Source: Betaproteobacteria bacterium
Lineage (GTDB): Bacteria > Pseudomonadota > Gammaproteobacteria > Burkholderiales > Burkholderiaceae_C
Direction: 5' to 3'
NCBI GenBank assembly: GCA_013289985.1
Contig: JABCYW010000017.1
Location: 1-64,000, forward strand
Length of the DNA stretch: 64,000 nt
Part shown: positions 47,553 to 56,157 of the stretch, one piece after another
Layout: each line of letters starts with the position of its first letter
Position numbering within the stretch: the first letter of the stretch is position 1
Notes under the pieces: model-generated
Seen by the model: only the letters and a program-made list of their open reading frames with translations
Told to the model about the DNA's origin: nothing
Databases searched by the model: none
Translations under genes and position numbers: made by a program

Positions 47553-48196
47553 CCATGGCCTACTCCAGGCTCATGCGGGACCAGATGGCAGCGCGCGTCG
47601 CACGCGACATTCCCGAAGGCGCCTACGTCAACCTGGGCATCGGCCTGCCCACGCTCGTGGCCAACCACCTGCCGCGCGACCTCGAAGTCTTCCTGCACAG
47701 CGAGAACGGCTTGCTCGGCATGGGCCCGGCGCCTGCCGCGGGCGAAGAGGACTACGACCTCATCAACGCCGGCAAGCAGCCCGTGACGCTGCTGCCCGGC
47801 GGCGCCTATTTCCACCATGCCGATTCCTTCGCCATGATGCGCGGCGGTCACCTGGACCTGTGCGTCCTGGGCGCCTTCCAGGTGTCCCTCCACGGCGACC
47901 TCGCCAACTGGCACACCGGCGCGCCCGACGCCATTCCCGCGGTCGGCGGTGCGATGGACCTGGCCATCGGCGCCAAGAAGACGTTCGTGATGATGGAGCA
48001 CCTGACCAAATCGGGCGAGAGCAAGATCGTCGAATCGTGCAGCTATCCTCTCACCGGCATCGCCTGCGTCAGTCGCATCTACACGGACTTGGCGGTCATC
48101 GACGTGACGCCTGCAGGGCTGAAGGTCATCGAGATGGTCGAAGGCCTGGAATTCGAGGAGCTCCAGCGGCTCACGCGCGTGCCGTTGCTGGCCTGA
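47549..48196 (+). CDS. 3-oxoacid CoA-transferase, subunit B
   Basis: A 215-residue beta subunit. The catalytic glutamate is in HSENGLLGMGP; NLGIGLPTLVAN and GGAYFHHADSFAMMRGGHLD are typical, and the end is KVIEMVEGLEFEEL. It forms the active enzyme with subunit A. Its place before the maleylacetate reductase gene supports the 3-oxoadipate route. Confidence 0.93.
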   Translation: MTMAYSRLMRDQMAARVARDIPEGAYVNLGIGLPTLVANHLPRDLEVFLHSENGLLGMGPAPAAGEEDYDLINAGKQPVTLLPGGAYFHHADSFAMMRGGHLDLCVLGAFQVSLHGDLANWHTGAPDAIPAVGGAMDLAIGAKKTFVMMEHLTKSGESKIVESCSYPLTGIACVSRIYTDLAVIDVTPAGLKVIEMVEGLEFEELQRLTRVPLLA

Positions 48197-48237
48197 ACAC
48201 ATCCGTTGCGCGAGCGAACACAACAGGGATCGAGAAC

Positions 48238-49302
48238 ATGGAAGCGTTCGACTACACCCCACTGCAAGGCCGCGTCGTCTTCGGCCAGGGAACCTTGGCG
48301 CGCATCGCGGATGAAGTGCAGTTGCTGGGCTGCCGGAGACCCTTCGTCATGTCCGACGCACATCACGTCGAAGGGGCCGCGGCCAGAGTCCTCCAGTTGC
48401 TGGGCGACCAGGTGGCCGGCTTTTCCACCGAAGCCGCCATGCACACGCCGGTCGACGTGACGGAGCGAGTCCTTGAACGAGTGCACGCGGGGGCACCCGA
48501 TTGCCTGGTGTCCCTCGGTGGCGGATCGACGACCGGCCTGAGCAAGGCACTCGCGCTCAGGACGGGGCTGCCGCAGATCGTCATCCCGACGACCTATGCC
48601 GGCTCCGAGGCGACCCCCATCCTCGGCCAGACGGAGCAAGGCCGCAAGACGACCCTGCGGTCGCCCAGGGTGCTGCCGCGCACGATCGTGTACGACATCG
48701 ACCTGACGCTCGGCATGCCCGTGCACCTGTCGGTCGTCTCCGGCATGAACGCCATGGCCCATGCTGTCGAGGCGCTGTACGCCAGGGACGGCAATCCCAT
48801 CACCTCGATGTTGGCCGAACAGGGCATCGCCGCCCTCGCCCGAGCGCTTCCCGTCATCGCCGCCGACACCCGGAATGCCGGTGCGCGATCCGACGCCTTG
48901 TTCGGTGCCTGGGCGTGCGGGAACTGCCTGGGCACGGTAGGCATGGCGCTCCATCACAAGCTTTGCCACACGCTGGGTGGGAGCTTCGACTTGCCGCATG
49001 CGGAAACGCACACGGTGATTCTTCCTCAAGTGGCGGCCTTCAATGCGGTCTCGGCGCCGCAGGCGCTGCAGCGCGTGGCCCGGGCCCTGGGTGTCGACAA
49101 GGCCGGTGCCGGCTTGTTCGACCTCGCCGAGTCGCTTGGCGCGCCGACCACTCTGAAAGCCATCGGCATGTCCGAGTCGGACCTCGACAAGGCCGCCGAG
49201 ATCGCGACGTCCGCGCCGTACTGGAACCCGCGCGCGGTGGACAAAGGCGCCATCCGCACGCTGCTTGACGACGCGTACCACGGCCGCAGGCCCCGGAACT
49301 GA
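48238..49302 (+). CDS. Maleylacetate reductase
   Basis: A 354-residue iron-type alcohol-dehydrogenase family enzyme. SLGGGSTTGLSKALAL binds NAD(P)H, PTTYAGSEATPILGQTE is diagnostic for maleylacetate reductases, and HHKLCHTLGGSFDLPHAETH carries the metal-ligand histidines. It reduces maleylacetate to 3-oxoadipate. Its neighbours are the ring-cleaving dioxygenase and CoA-transferase, giving a full hydroxyquinol lower pathway. Confidence 0.94.
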   Translation: MEAFDYTPLQGRVVFGQGTLARIADEVQLLGCRRPFVMSDAHHVEGAAARVLQLLGDQVAGFSTEAAMHTPVDVTERVLERVHAGAPDCLVSLGGGSTTGLSKALALRTGLPQIVIPTTYAGSEATPILGQTEQGRKTTLRSPRVLPRTIVYDIDLTLGMPVHLSVVSGMNAMAHAVEALYARDGNPITSMLAEQGIAALARALPVIAADTRNAGARSDALFGAWACGNCLGTVGMALHHKLCHTLGGSFDLPHAETHTVILPQVAAFNAVSAPQALQRVARALGVDKAGAGLFDLAESLGAPTTLKAIGMSESDLDKAAEIATSAPYWNPRAVDKGAIRTLLDDAYHGRRPRN

Positions 49303-49313
49303 AAGGATCTCCC

Positions 49314-50141
49314 ATGCAAACGGTGTTTCCAGAACTCACGGACGACGTGATCGGCCGCATGAAGGGTGCATCGCCGCGGATGCACGAGGTCATGTCGCTC
49401 CTCATTCGCCACGCCCATGCCTTCGTGCGTGAAGCTGCCCTGACCCAGGAAGAGTGGCGCGCCGGCATCGACTTCCTGACCCGCACCGGCCAGATGTGCT
49501 CGGACAGCCGCCAGGAGTTCATCCTGCTGTCGGACATCCTGGGGGTGTCGATGCTGGTCGATGCGGTCGCGCATCAGTCTGCGGACAAGGGCATCACGGA
49601 CTCCACCGTGTTGGGCCCCTTCTACGCCGGGCCGCAACGTGAACTCGACCAGGGCGAATCCATCCTGCTGCGCGAGGAGGATGGCGAGCCCCTGATCATG
49701 CGAGGCCGTGTCGCCGACCCCGGCGGCAATCCCGTCGTCGGCGCCAAGGTCGAGGTCTGGCAGACGGCGACCAACCAGTTGTACGACGTGCAGGACGAGA
49801 ACCAGCCGCACGGCCACCTCCGAGCGACTTTCCGTACCGATGAGCAGGGCCACTACGAATTCCGGACCATCCTGCCCGTCAGCTATCCGATCCCCGACGA
49901 CGGCCCTGCGGGACAGCTCCTGCGGGCCCTCGGGCGGCACCCCTTCCGCCCGGCACACGTCCACTTCATGATCAGCGCTCCGTCGCACGAAACGCTGGTG
50001 ACCCATCTCTTCCTGAAGGGCGACAAGTACCTGGACAGCGACGCGGTCTTCGGCGTGAAGCCATCGCTCGTCGTGCAGCCCGAACGGCGGCACGGCGTCT
50101 CGACGATCACGTACGACTTCGGCCTCGCGCGCAAGCGCTGA
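49314..50141 (+). CDS. Intradiol ring-cleavage dioxygenase, hydroxyquinol 1,2-dioxygenase type
   Basis: A 275-residue dioxygenase. An N-terminal helical linker domain (about 1-100) is followed by the beta-sandwich with Fe(III) ligands: Tyr in ATNQLYDVQ, Tyr in LPVSYPIPDDGP and His residues in HPFRPAHVHFM. TDSTVLGPFYAG and DPGGNPVVGAKVEVWQT are family marks. Co-location with maleylacetate reductase and absence of a muconate cycloisomerase favour hydroxyquinol over catechol. Product would be maleylacetate. Confidence 0.9.
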   Translation: MQTVFPELTDDVIGRMKGASPRMHEVMSLLIRHAHAFVREAALTQEEWRAGIDFLTRTGQMCSDSRQEFILLSDILGVSMLVDAVAHQSADKGITDSTVLGPFYAGPQRELDQGESILLREEDGEPLIMRGRVADPGGNPVVGAKVEVWQTATNQLYDVQDENQPHGHLRATFRTDEQGHYEFRTILPVSYPIPDDGPAGQLLRALGRHPFRPAHVHFMISAPSHETLVTHLFLKGDKYLDSDAVFGVKPSLVVQPERRHGVSTITYDFGLARKR

Positions 50142-50255
50142 AGCCGGCTGGCGAAGCATCCGATGCCGAACGCCGAGGACGCCGATCCCCCCGACGCTGC
50201 GGGGCTGCCCTGGACCTCGCCGTGGCCGAAGCCCGGTGTGATAGCGTCTCGGACC

Positions 50256-50975
50256 ATGGCAACCAAGAGCACTCCCACGGCGGCATCCAGCCGGGCCGCG
50301 AGCGCCGGCAAGACCGGCGCTCCCCGGAAGCGCGCCGAGCAGCAGCGCGCGCAGTCGACTCGCACGGCCATCCTGGAAGCAGCCCTTGCCGAGTTCGCGG
50401 AAAGGGGCTTCGAGGCGGCGAGCATTCGCAGCATCGCGGAGCGAACCGGCTTCCAGCATCCGCTCATCACCTATCACTATCCGAGCAAGGACCTGCTCTG
50501 GCAGGCGGTCGCGGAAGACACCTTCGAGCGCATCCGAAGAGAGTGGGATGCAAGTGCCTCCGAAGAGGGCGACCTGACGCCACTCGAACGCCTGCGCATC
50601 GAGTACCGCGCGCTGTTTCGGCATACGAGCAAGTTCCCGGAGTTCCATCGCTTCATGCGCCAGGAAGCTGCGACGAACAACCCTCGCCTGCAATGGGTCG
50701 CCGAGAACGTGCTGACGCCCCTCATCAACAGGCTGCTTCCGCAGATCAAGGCCGCCCAGGAAAACGGCCAGTTGCCGCCGCTCGAACCCATCTTGTTCCA
50801 CTACATGATGGTGAGCCTGACGACGGCGCTGTCCGAATTCGGACCGGAAATGTTCGTCACGCGCAAGCTTTCGGCGGATCGCCCTGAAGTCGTGAACGCG
50901 TACTGGGAGTTTGTGGAGCAAACGGTGTTCGGCGCGCCGCGCGCAGCCGCCCCCGCCTCTCGCAAGCGCCGTTGA
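50256..50975 (+). CDS. TetR family regulator, candidate repressor of the catabolic regulon
   Basis: A 239-residue regulator. A basic low-complexity N-terminus (about 30 residues, Ala/Ser/Thr/Lys) precedes the HTH: RTAILEAALAEFAERGFEAA, then AERTGFQHPLITYHYPSKDL. The ligand domain has HTSKFPEFHRFMRQEA, as in TetR proteins sensing aromatic compounds. It lies last among the intact genes of the regulated operon, so it would repress itself; the shared palindrome is a plausible binding site. The start at 50256 is preferred over one at 50163. Confidence 0.85.
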   Translation: MATKSTPTAASSRAASAGKTGAPRKRAEQQRAQSTRTAILEAALAEFAERGFEAASIRSIAERTGFQHPLITYHYPSKDLLWQAVAEDTFERIRREWDASASEEGDLTPLERLRIEYRALFRHTSKFPEFHRFMRQEAATNNPRLQWVAENVLTPLINRLLPQIKAAQENGQLPPLEPILFHYMMVSLTTALSEFGPEMFVTRKLSADRPEVVNAYWEFVEQTVFGAPRAAAPASRKRR

Positions 50976-51012
50976 AGCCGAAGGCTGAAGAGCCTTCAAC
51001 GAAGGAGATCCG

Positions 51013-51274
51013 ATGCCGCAACAGATTTCCCTCCTCGAACTGGCCGACCGGATCGCCATACGGCACCTCGTCGATGCCTACGCGCACTGCGCGGACCGCC
51101 GCGACGCGGTGGGCCAGATGGCGCTGTTCACGACGGACACGGTCTTCGAGGTCTTCATGGACGGAAAGGCCGCCGAGCCGACGTTCGTCATCCGCGGACG
51201 CGGAGGCCTCGCACCAGTCTTCGCGGACCTGAACCAGTACGCGGCGACGACGCACTTCAACGGCCAGAGCACCG
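51013..51274 (+). pseudogene. Truncated SnoaL-like gene
   Basis: It has a strong GAAGGAGAT site and reads MPQQISLLELADRIAIRHLV, then DAYAHCADRRDAVGQMALFT and THFNGQST, the first 87 residues of a SnoaL_4 protein. Homology ends at about 51274, where the sequence changes to an MFS gene on the opposite strand. The frame runs on as nonsense. The end of the catabolic operon was lost here. Confidence 0.75.
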
Positions 51275-51490
51275 GGTTGAACGCGATGCCGGCTCCCAGG
51301 CCCATCAGCAACATGCCAGGCAGAACGTCCAGCACAAAGGTACCGCCGGTCGGCGAGCGCGCGAACAGCAGCAACCCGAACGCCGCCGCCACCAGCAGGC
51401 CGAACGACAGCGACGCGCGGATCCCGAAGCGGACCACCAGCCTGGCCGAGACCCCCAGCGAGAACACGGCCATGATGATGTTGGCCGGCA
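51274..51490 (-). pseudogene. Internal fragment of an MFS (DHA2-type) transporter
   Basis: About 70 codons reading ILPANIIMAVFSLGVSARLV, then FGLLVAAAFGLLLFARSP and LLMGLGAGIAFNPVL. This is the second-half segment of 14-helix drug transporters. Both ends are missing: on one side it abuts the truncated SnoaL gene head-on, on the other side unrelated sequence. It is a rearrangement relic. Confidence 0.7.
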
Positions 51491-51587
51491 GGATACGGCC
51501 GGCGCCGACCCGTCGAGACGCAGTCTGGGCCGAATGGGTCATTGGGCACCCTTCAGAGACTGAGTTCGCCGTGAATGGCGCACCAGA

Positions 51588-52118
51588 TCAGATATCCGCA
51601 TCGGTCTGCGCGTAGTTCAGGAAGTAGCCCGTGAACACCGTCAACCCCAAGTGGGCGAATGCTTCGGTCAGCTGGATATCGTTCCAGTCGGCGCCTTGAG
51701 CGTCCTTCCAGGTGGCATCCGTGACGCTTCCCGAATTGGCGGCAGCCTCCCGCACCAGGCGAGCGAGCGCGTCGATCCTGGCGTCGCCCGTCGAGGTACC
51801 GCTGCGCAGCGCGAAGATCTGTTCCTCGGTCCACCCGTTCATGCGGGCGAAGCGCGTGGCGATCCCGATCATGTAGCCGTTGCCGACCGCGGCTGCGGTG
51901 GCGACGTTCAACGCCCAGCTCACCTTCGGCTCCAGGGCGCCGTGTTCGGCGACCACGCCGCGCAGCGACGCATACGCCGCGAGCACCGCGGGGGAATGCG
52001 CCATCTGGGCGTGCAGGTTCAGGGGGCGTCCCGACGGAGACGCCTGGACGATCTTTTGCAGGATCGGACGCGACGCTTCGGGGGCGTCAGCTAGGGTATG
52101 GGCAGGAATTCGGCTCAC
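51588..52118 (-). CDS. Carboxymuconolactone decarboxylase (CMD) family protein
   Basis: A 176-residue AhpD-like all-helical protein: PLNLHAQMAHSPAVLAAYAS, then LNVATAAAVGNGYMIGIATR and AFAHLGLTVFTGYFLNYAQT. The usual CxxC redox pair is absent (the position reads AVGNGYM), so a peroxidase role is unlikely; decarboxylase or ligand-binding roles remain. It starts with GTG after AAGGAG. It is the last gene of the unit YceI - azoR stump - NmrA - CMD. Confidence 0.8.
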   Translation of the reverse strand: MSRIPAHTLADAPEASRPILQKIVQASPSGRPLNLHAQMAHSPAVLAAYASLRGVVAEHGALEPKVSWALNVATAAAVGNGYMIGIATRFARMNGWTEEQIFALRSGTSTGDARIDALARLVREAAANSGSVTDATWKDAQGADWNDIQLTEAFAHLGLTVFTGYFLNYAQTDADI

Positions 52119-52158
52119 GGAATTGCTCCTTGGCAAATTGATGAATGCGGCCGGCAGA

Positions 52159-53064
52159 TCAGCCCGCCGCGGTCGGCGCGAAGTTCCCTCGCGCCCAGGT
52201 TGCAAACGGCGTCGGCTGTCGGCCGGCCACCTTGTCGGCCAGCGCGATCTCGTCGCGTGAATCCGAGCCGAGGTACGTGTGCGCCTCGAAATAGGCGAGC
52301 ATCGCCGCGATGCCGTCGGCACCGGGGAACCAGCCGGCGAAGACCTCGCGCGGCACCTGCTTGAACGAGAGCCTGTGCCCCTGTCGATTCAGGATGGCGA
52401 CGATCTCGTTGAAGGTCAGGAAATCGCCGACCAGCGGCAGATGCTCGCCGTGGCCCGCGATGTCCGGTCGCGCGAACGCACCGGCCACGACGCGGCCGAG
52501 TTCGTCGATGTCGCCCATGTGCATCACGCGCCGGTCGGGATCGAGCGGCAACGCCCAGCCCGCGGTGCCGTCCGGCAGCTTCTTCGGGGCCATGACGCCG
52601 ATCAGGTTCTGGTAGTAGAACGGCGCGATCACGAAGGTGTGATGGGCGAATCCGGCCTCGCTCACGACGCGCCCGACCTTCGCCTTGGCGGTGAAGTGCG
52701 GCACGTCGATCGCGCCGCCCGTGATCGCCTCCACGTTGGGAAGCGTCGACCAGACGACATGCTGGACACCCGCCGCCTTCGCCGCGGCGACGGCCGCGAG
52801 CGCCTGGCTGTATTCGTCCGTGCCGGCTTCCCAGGAATTGGTCACCAGGAAAACGCCATGGGCTCCGGCAAACGCGGCCTTGAGCGTTTCGGGCCGATTG
52901 AAATCGGCGAGCGCGACTTCGTCGCCAAGCGTCGGATGCTTGTCCGGGTTGCGCGTCAACGCGCGCACCCTGAATCGACCGTTCTGCTGGAGCGCGCTGA
53001 CGACGGCGCCGCCTTGCCGACCGGTCGCGCCGAGGACGGCAATGAGTTTCTGGATATTCGGCAT
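52159..53064 (-). CDS. NmrA-like NAD(P)-binding protein
   Basis: A 301-residue atypical SDR. The dinucleotide site is VLGATGRQGGAVVSAL near residue 9, with VRALTRNPDK (NADP-preferring Arg) and VWSTLPNVE. No YxxxK catalytic pair is obvious, as in redox-sensing NmrA proteins. It may act as a quinone-oxidoreductase-like enzyme (QorB type) or a sensor. Same strand as YceI and CMD. Confidence 0.85.
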   Translation of the reverse strand: MPNIQKLIAVLGATGRQGGAVVSALQQNGRFRVRALTRNPDKHPTLGDEVALADFNRPETLKAAFAGAHGVFLVTNSWEAGTDEYSQALAAVAAAKAAGVQHVVWSTLPNVEAITGGAIDVPHFTAKAKVGRVVSEAGFAHHTFVIAPFYYQNLIGVMAPKKLPDGTAGWALPLDPDRRVMHMGDIDELGRVVAGAFARPDIAGHGEHLPLVGDFLTFNEIVAILNRQGHRLSFKQVPREVFAGWFPGADGIAAMLAYFEAHTYLGSDSRDEIALADKVAGRQPTPFATWARGNFAPTAAG

Positions 53065-53104
53065 GGTGTCTGTCCGGTGATCTTCTTCCTGGGATGGCGT
53101 CGCC

Positions 53105-53200
53105 TCAGGCGACAAGCGCGGCGGTCGCGTTCTTCGCGGAAGCCTGGGCCGCGATGCGCGCCTGGCCGAGAATGCTGGAGTCGATGTGTAGCAATTTCAT
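53105..53200 (-). pseudogene. Internally deleted azoreductase remnant
   Basis: A 31-codon frame beginning [12 protein letters not shown], identical in its first 12 residues to the intact azoR at 26658. It then continues QARIAAQASAKNATAALVA to a stop. The flavin and catalytic parts are missing. It probably joins the first and last codons of an old azoR by an in-frame deletion. An AGAACA stretch stands before the ATG. Confidence 0.7.
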
Positions 53201-53226
53201 GTTCTGTTCTCCAAAAGAAGACTGGT

Positions 53227-53805
53227 TCACTGCTTGAGCGCTTCGGCCGAAATGAGCAGCCGGGTCTTCATGCCGAAGCCGTATGCCTTGCCGAAGTCGA
53301 CGCCGAAGTCGCTGCGATCGAATTCGCCCACCGCGTCGACGCCGCACACCTCGCGCTTGAGCATCGGATGCGGCATGCACTTGAACGAGGCGATGTCCAG
53401 CGTCAGCGGCTTGGTCACGCCGTGCAGCGTCAGGTTGCCGACGACGGCGACCGGCTTGTCGCCGTTGAACTTGATCGTGCCCTTGTAGGTCGCCGCGGGG
53501 AATTTCGACGCATCGAAGAACTGATCCGTCTGCAGGTACTGGTCGAGCTTGGCGCTTCCCGTGTTGACCGAAGCGAGGTCGGTCGTCACTTCGACGGTGC
53601 CGGTGCCCGCGGCGCGATCGAGCGTCACCGTGCCTTGCGACTTGTTGAACTTGCCGCGCCACACCGACAAGCCGCCGATATGGTCGGCCTCGAAGCTCGG
53701 ATAGGTGTGGTCCGGGTCGAACTGGTATGTCGACGCGGCCGCGAACGCCGAGAACGAGCACGAGGCGGCAAGCGCGCCGGCCGCAATCATCAGGTGCTTC
53801 TTCAA
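53227..53805 (-). CDS. YceI family periplasmic protein
   Basis: A 192-residue lipocalin-like YceI protein. A TTG start is chosen because it gives a normal signal peptide ([20 protein letters not shown]) and has GGAG six bases upstream; the next ATG would lose the basic N-terminus. The mature part begins [19 protein letters not shown] and has [15 protein letters not shown] and [15 protein letters not shown]. It binds isoprenoid-quinone-like lipids. It is divergent from a LysR gene. Confidence 0.9.
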   Translation of the reverse strand: MKKHLMIAAGALAASCSFSAFAAASTYQFDPDHTYPSFEADHIGGLSVWRGKFNKSQGTVTLDRAAGTGTVEVTTDLASVNTGSAKLDQYLQTDQFFDASKFPAATYKGTIKFNGDKPVAVVGNLTLHGVTKPLTLDIASFKCMPHPMLKREVCGVDAVGEFDRSDFGVDFGKAYGFGMKTRLLISAEALKQ

Positions 53806-53906
53806 ATCAATCTCCGTTGAACGTTGGGTTGCCGCGCCTCGCGCGGTGTCGGGTGGGACAACACAAGTATTGGGATGGATGCCACTCGGCACTAGATGGC
53901 AAAATA

Positions 53907-53921
53907 GGATTTGATCAATCC
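53907..53921. promoter_or_regulatory. Candidate LysR-type box between yceI and LysR
   Basis: GGATTTGATCAATCC is an interrupted palindrome (GGATT-N5-AATCC) with the T-N11-A form typical of LysR sites. It lies 17 bases before the GTG of the LysR gene and in the divergent promoter region. Confidence 0.4.
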
Positions 53922-53938
53922 ATTTTTGGAGAACTCGA

Positions 53939-54865
53939 GTGATTGACCTGAACGAACTGGCGATGTTCGTCCACGTGGTCCGCGCCGGCAGCTTCTCGGA
54001 GGCGGCGCGCCGTCTGGGCATGCCGTCGAACACGCTGAGCCGGCGCATCGACCAGCTCGAGGGGCAGCTCGGCACTCGCCTGCTGCATCGCTCGACGCGC
54101 AAGCTCGCACCGAGCGCCGAGGGCCAGGCCCTGTTCGAGCGCTATGCGCCGGCGCTCGACCAGCTCTTCGAGATCGAGCGGCTCCATTCAGGCAAGAAGA
54201 CCCCTTCCGGCACGGTGCGCGTGACCGCGATGGCAGGTCTGTTCGAATTCTTCCGCATCGAATGGCTCGCCGAGTTCTACGCCAGCTACCCCGACATCTG
54301 TGTCGACTTCCTGCTCGACGATGCAGCGACCGATCTGATCGCGGAGCGGATCGACCTGGCGCTGCGCATGGGCGTGGAGACCGGAACCGGCCACAAGGCA
54401 CGGCGCCTGGCGCCCAGCGGAATGGTCCTCGCGGCGAGTCCCGCCTATCTGGAGCAGTGCCCTGCACCACGCACGCTCCGGGAACTCGCCGAGCATCACT
54501 GCCTGACGATTTCCAACCGCCAAGGTCGCACCACCTGGCGCTTGCAAGGCCCGCGCGGCAGCCAGGAAGTGCCGATCAAGAGCCGCTTCGCGGTCAACGA
54601 CATGCGGGTACTGACGCAGGCTTGCATTGCCGGCCTGGGTATCGCGCTGCTCCCGCAACCGATCGTCGAACCCATCATCGCGCAAGGCAAACTCGATCGC
54701 GTGCTGCCAAGCTATCGCCGCGCGAGCAGCGAACTCGATCTGCAGCTGGTCTACACGAGCCGTCCGCCGGTGCCGCCCGCGGTCGCTGCCTTCGCCGAAT
54801 TCCTCACTCGGAGATTGGGCGATGCGATGCCCGGCATCGCGAACGCCAATGCGAGCCGGCAATAG
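53939..54865 (+). CDS. LysR family transcriptional regulator (YceI-linked)
   Basis: A 308-residue LysR protein. [23 protein letters not shown], then [15 protein letters not shown]. The effector domain has [20 protein letters not shown]. It is strikingly like the LysR at 27303 and both are next to an azoR gene or stump, so the two came from one ancestral module. It starts with GTG after GGAG. It probably controls the divergent YceI operon. Confidence 0.9.
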   Translation: MIDLNELAMFVHVVRAGSFSEAARRLGMPSNTLSRRIDQLEGQLGTRLLHRSTRKLAPSAEGQALFERYAPALDQLFEIERLHSGKKTPSGTVRVTAMAGLFEFFRIEWLAEFYASYPDICVDFLLDDAATDLIAERIDLALRMGVETGTGHKARRLAPSGMVLAASPAYLEQCPAPRTLRELAEHHCLTISNRQGRTTWRLQGPRGSQEVPIKSRFAVNDMRVLTQACIAGLGIALLPQPIVEPIIAQGKLDRVLPSYRRASSELDLQLVYTSRPPVPPAVAAFAEFLTRRLGDAMPGIANANASRQ

Positions 54866-54937
54866 GGATCGCCCTCGAGAAGCACTCGCCTTCTCGACCG
54901 ACTCACCCAGAATTGCAAGCCTCGACTCGCTGAGCGT

Positions 54938-55858
54938 CTAGGACGCGCCGTCGCCCTGCTGCTGGAAGCCGGCGGCGAGTGCATCGATGAGCGCGCGGAC
55001 CGCCGGGATCAGCCCGCGCCGGGTTGCGAAGACCGCGTGCACGATGCCCGGCACGAGCTTGAGGTCGGAGAGCACCTCGATCAACGATCCGTCGGCGAGG
55101 TCCTTTCGGATCAGCGACTCCGGCAGCAGCGCGATGCCGACGCCTTCCAGGGCTGCGGTGCGCAATGTCGCGAGGTCATCGGTCGCGAGACGCGGCACGT
55201 GATGCACCTCGACCAGGGAGCCGTCCTCGGCCTGGAATTCCCAGGTGAACTTGTTGCCCGGCCGCGCCATGCTCAGCGTCGGCAGCTTGCCCAGGTCGTC
55301 GGCCGAGAGGGGCTCGCCGTGCTGGGCGATGAACCAGCGGCTGCAGACGAGAAGCAGCCGCGACTTGCCGAGCGGTCGCACCGCGAGATCGGAGTCTTCC
55401 AGAGGCGGAAACCGTACGCGCACCGCGACGTCGAAGCCCTCTTCGACGACGTCCACCCGCCGGTTCGTCGCCTCCAGGGCCAGCCGCACGGCGGGGTTGT
55501 CCGACATGAACCGCGCCAGTATCGGACCGATGTCGCTGACCAGCAGGCCAACCGGACAGCTCACGCGGACAAGTCCCTGGGGCGCAGAGCGAGTCCGCTC
55601 GATGGCCTCTCGCGCGGCGTCGGCCTCGCCCACCATCGCCAGGCAGTGCCGATAGAAGGTCTCGCCGGTATCCGACAGCGAGATGCTGCGCGTGGTGCGG
55701 TTCACCAGGTGCACGCCCAGCCGTCTCTCGAGCTCGGAGACGCGTCGACTCAGCTTGGACGTGGCGATGCCAAGGGCCCTCGAAGCAGCCGAGTAACCGC
55801 CGTGTTCGATCACCTTGGCGAACATGTACATGTCGTTCAGGTCATGCATCTCGTCCAT
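54938..55858 (-). CDS. LysR family transcriptional regulator (hydroxylase-linked)
   Basis: A 306-residue LysR protein: HTH YSAASRALGIATSKLSRRVS, then HLVNRTTRSISLSDTGETFY; effector domain VSCPVGLLVSDIGPILARFM and LRTAALEGVGIALLPE. It is divergent from the FAD hydroxylase operon across 588 bases, so it may be its activator. The start at 55858 is favoured by an upstream GAGG; a second ATG follows three codons later. Confidence 0.88.
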   Translation of the reverse strand: MDEMHDLNDMYMFAKVIEHGGYSAASRALGIATSKLSRRVSELERRLGVHLVNRTTRSISLSDTGETFYRHCLAMVGEADAAREAIERTRSAPQGLVRVSCPVGLLVSDIGPILARFMSDNPAVRLALEATNRRVDVVEEGFDVAVRVRFPPLEDSDLAVRPLGKSRLLLVCSRWFIAQHGEPLSADDLGKLPTLSMARPGNKFTWEFQAEDGSLVEVHHVPRLATDDLATLRTAALEGVGIALLPESLIRKDLADGSLIEVLSDLKLVPGIVHAVFATRRGLIPAVRALIDALAAGFQQQGDGAS

Positions 55859-56020
55859 CTTCGATCCTCGCTTCTTCAGGCAGGGAGTGCGATCGCAGGG
55901 GCAGGCGGAACTCGACATGCCCGTTCGCATTGTCACTCGCCGACGAGTCGCCTGCGTCGGTTCGGGCTCGATCCGGCGACCCGCGCGCAACGAGTCGTCA
56001 CAGGCCGGAAAGAACCCTAC

Positions 56021-56063
56021 TTGCATTGCGCGCATTCGTGGATTACTCTTTACGCTCGTAAAG
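56021..56063 (+). promoter_or_regulatory. Promoter with palindromic operator, copy 3 (hydroxylase operon)
   Basis: -35 TTGCAT (56021-56026), 17-base spacer, -10 TACTCT (56044-56049) overlapping the palindrome CTTTACGCTCGTAAAG (56048-56063). The half-sites equal those of copy 1 exactly. A GAAGGAGA ribosome site and ATG come 94 bases after the palindrome. Confidence 0.75.
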
Positions 56064-56157
56064 CTTAATGAGCAACGGGACGCACTGGCCGCCAGAACGC
56101 CAGGCGATCCATTCCTGCGGCAATCGCCGCCCCCCGGCAGAGGGTGAAGGAGACAAC

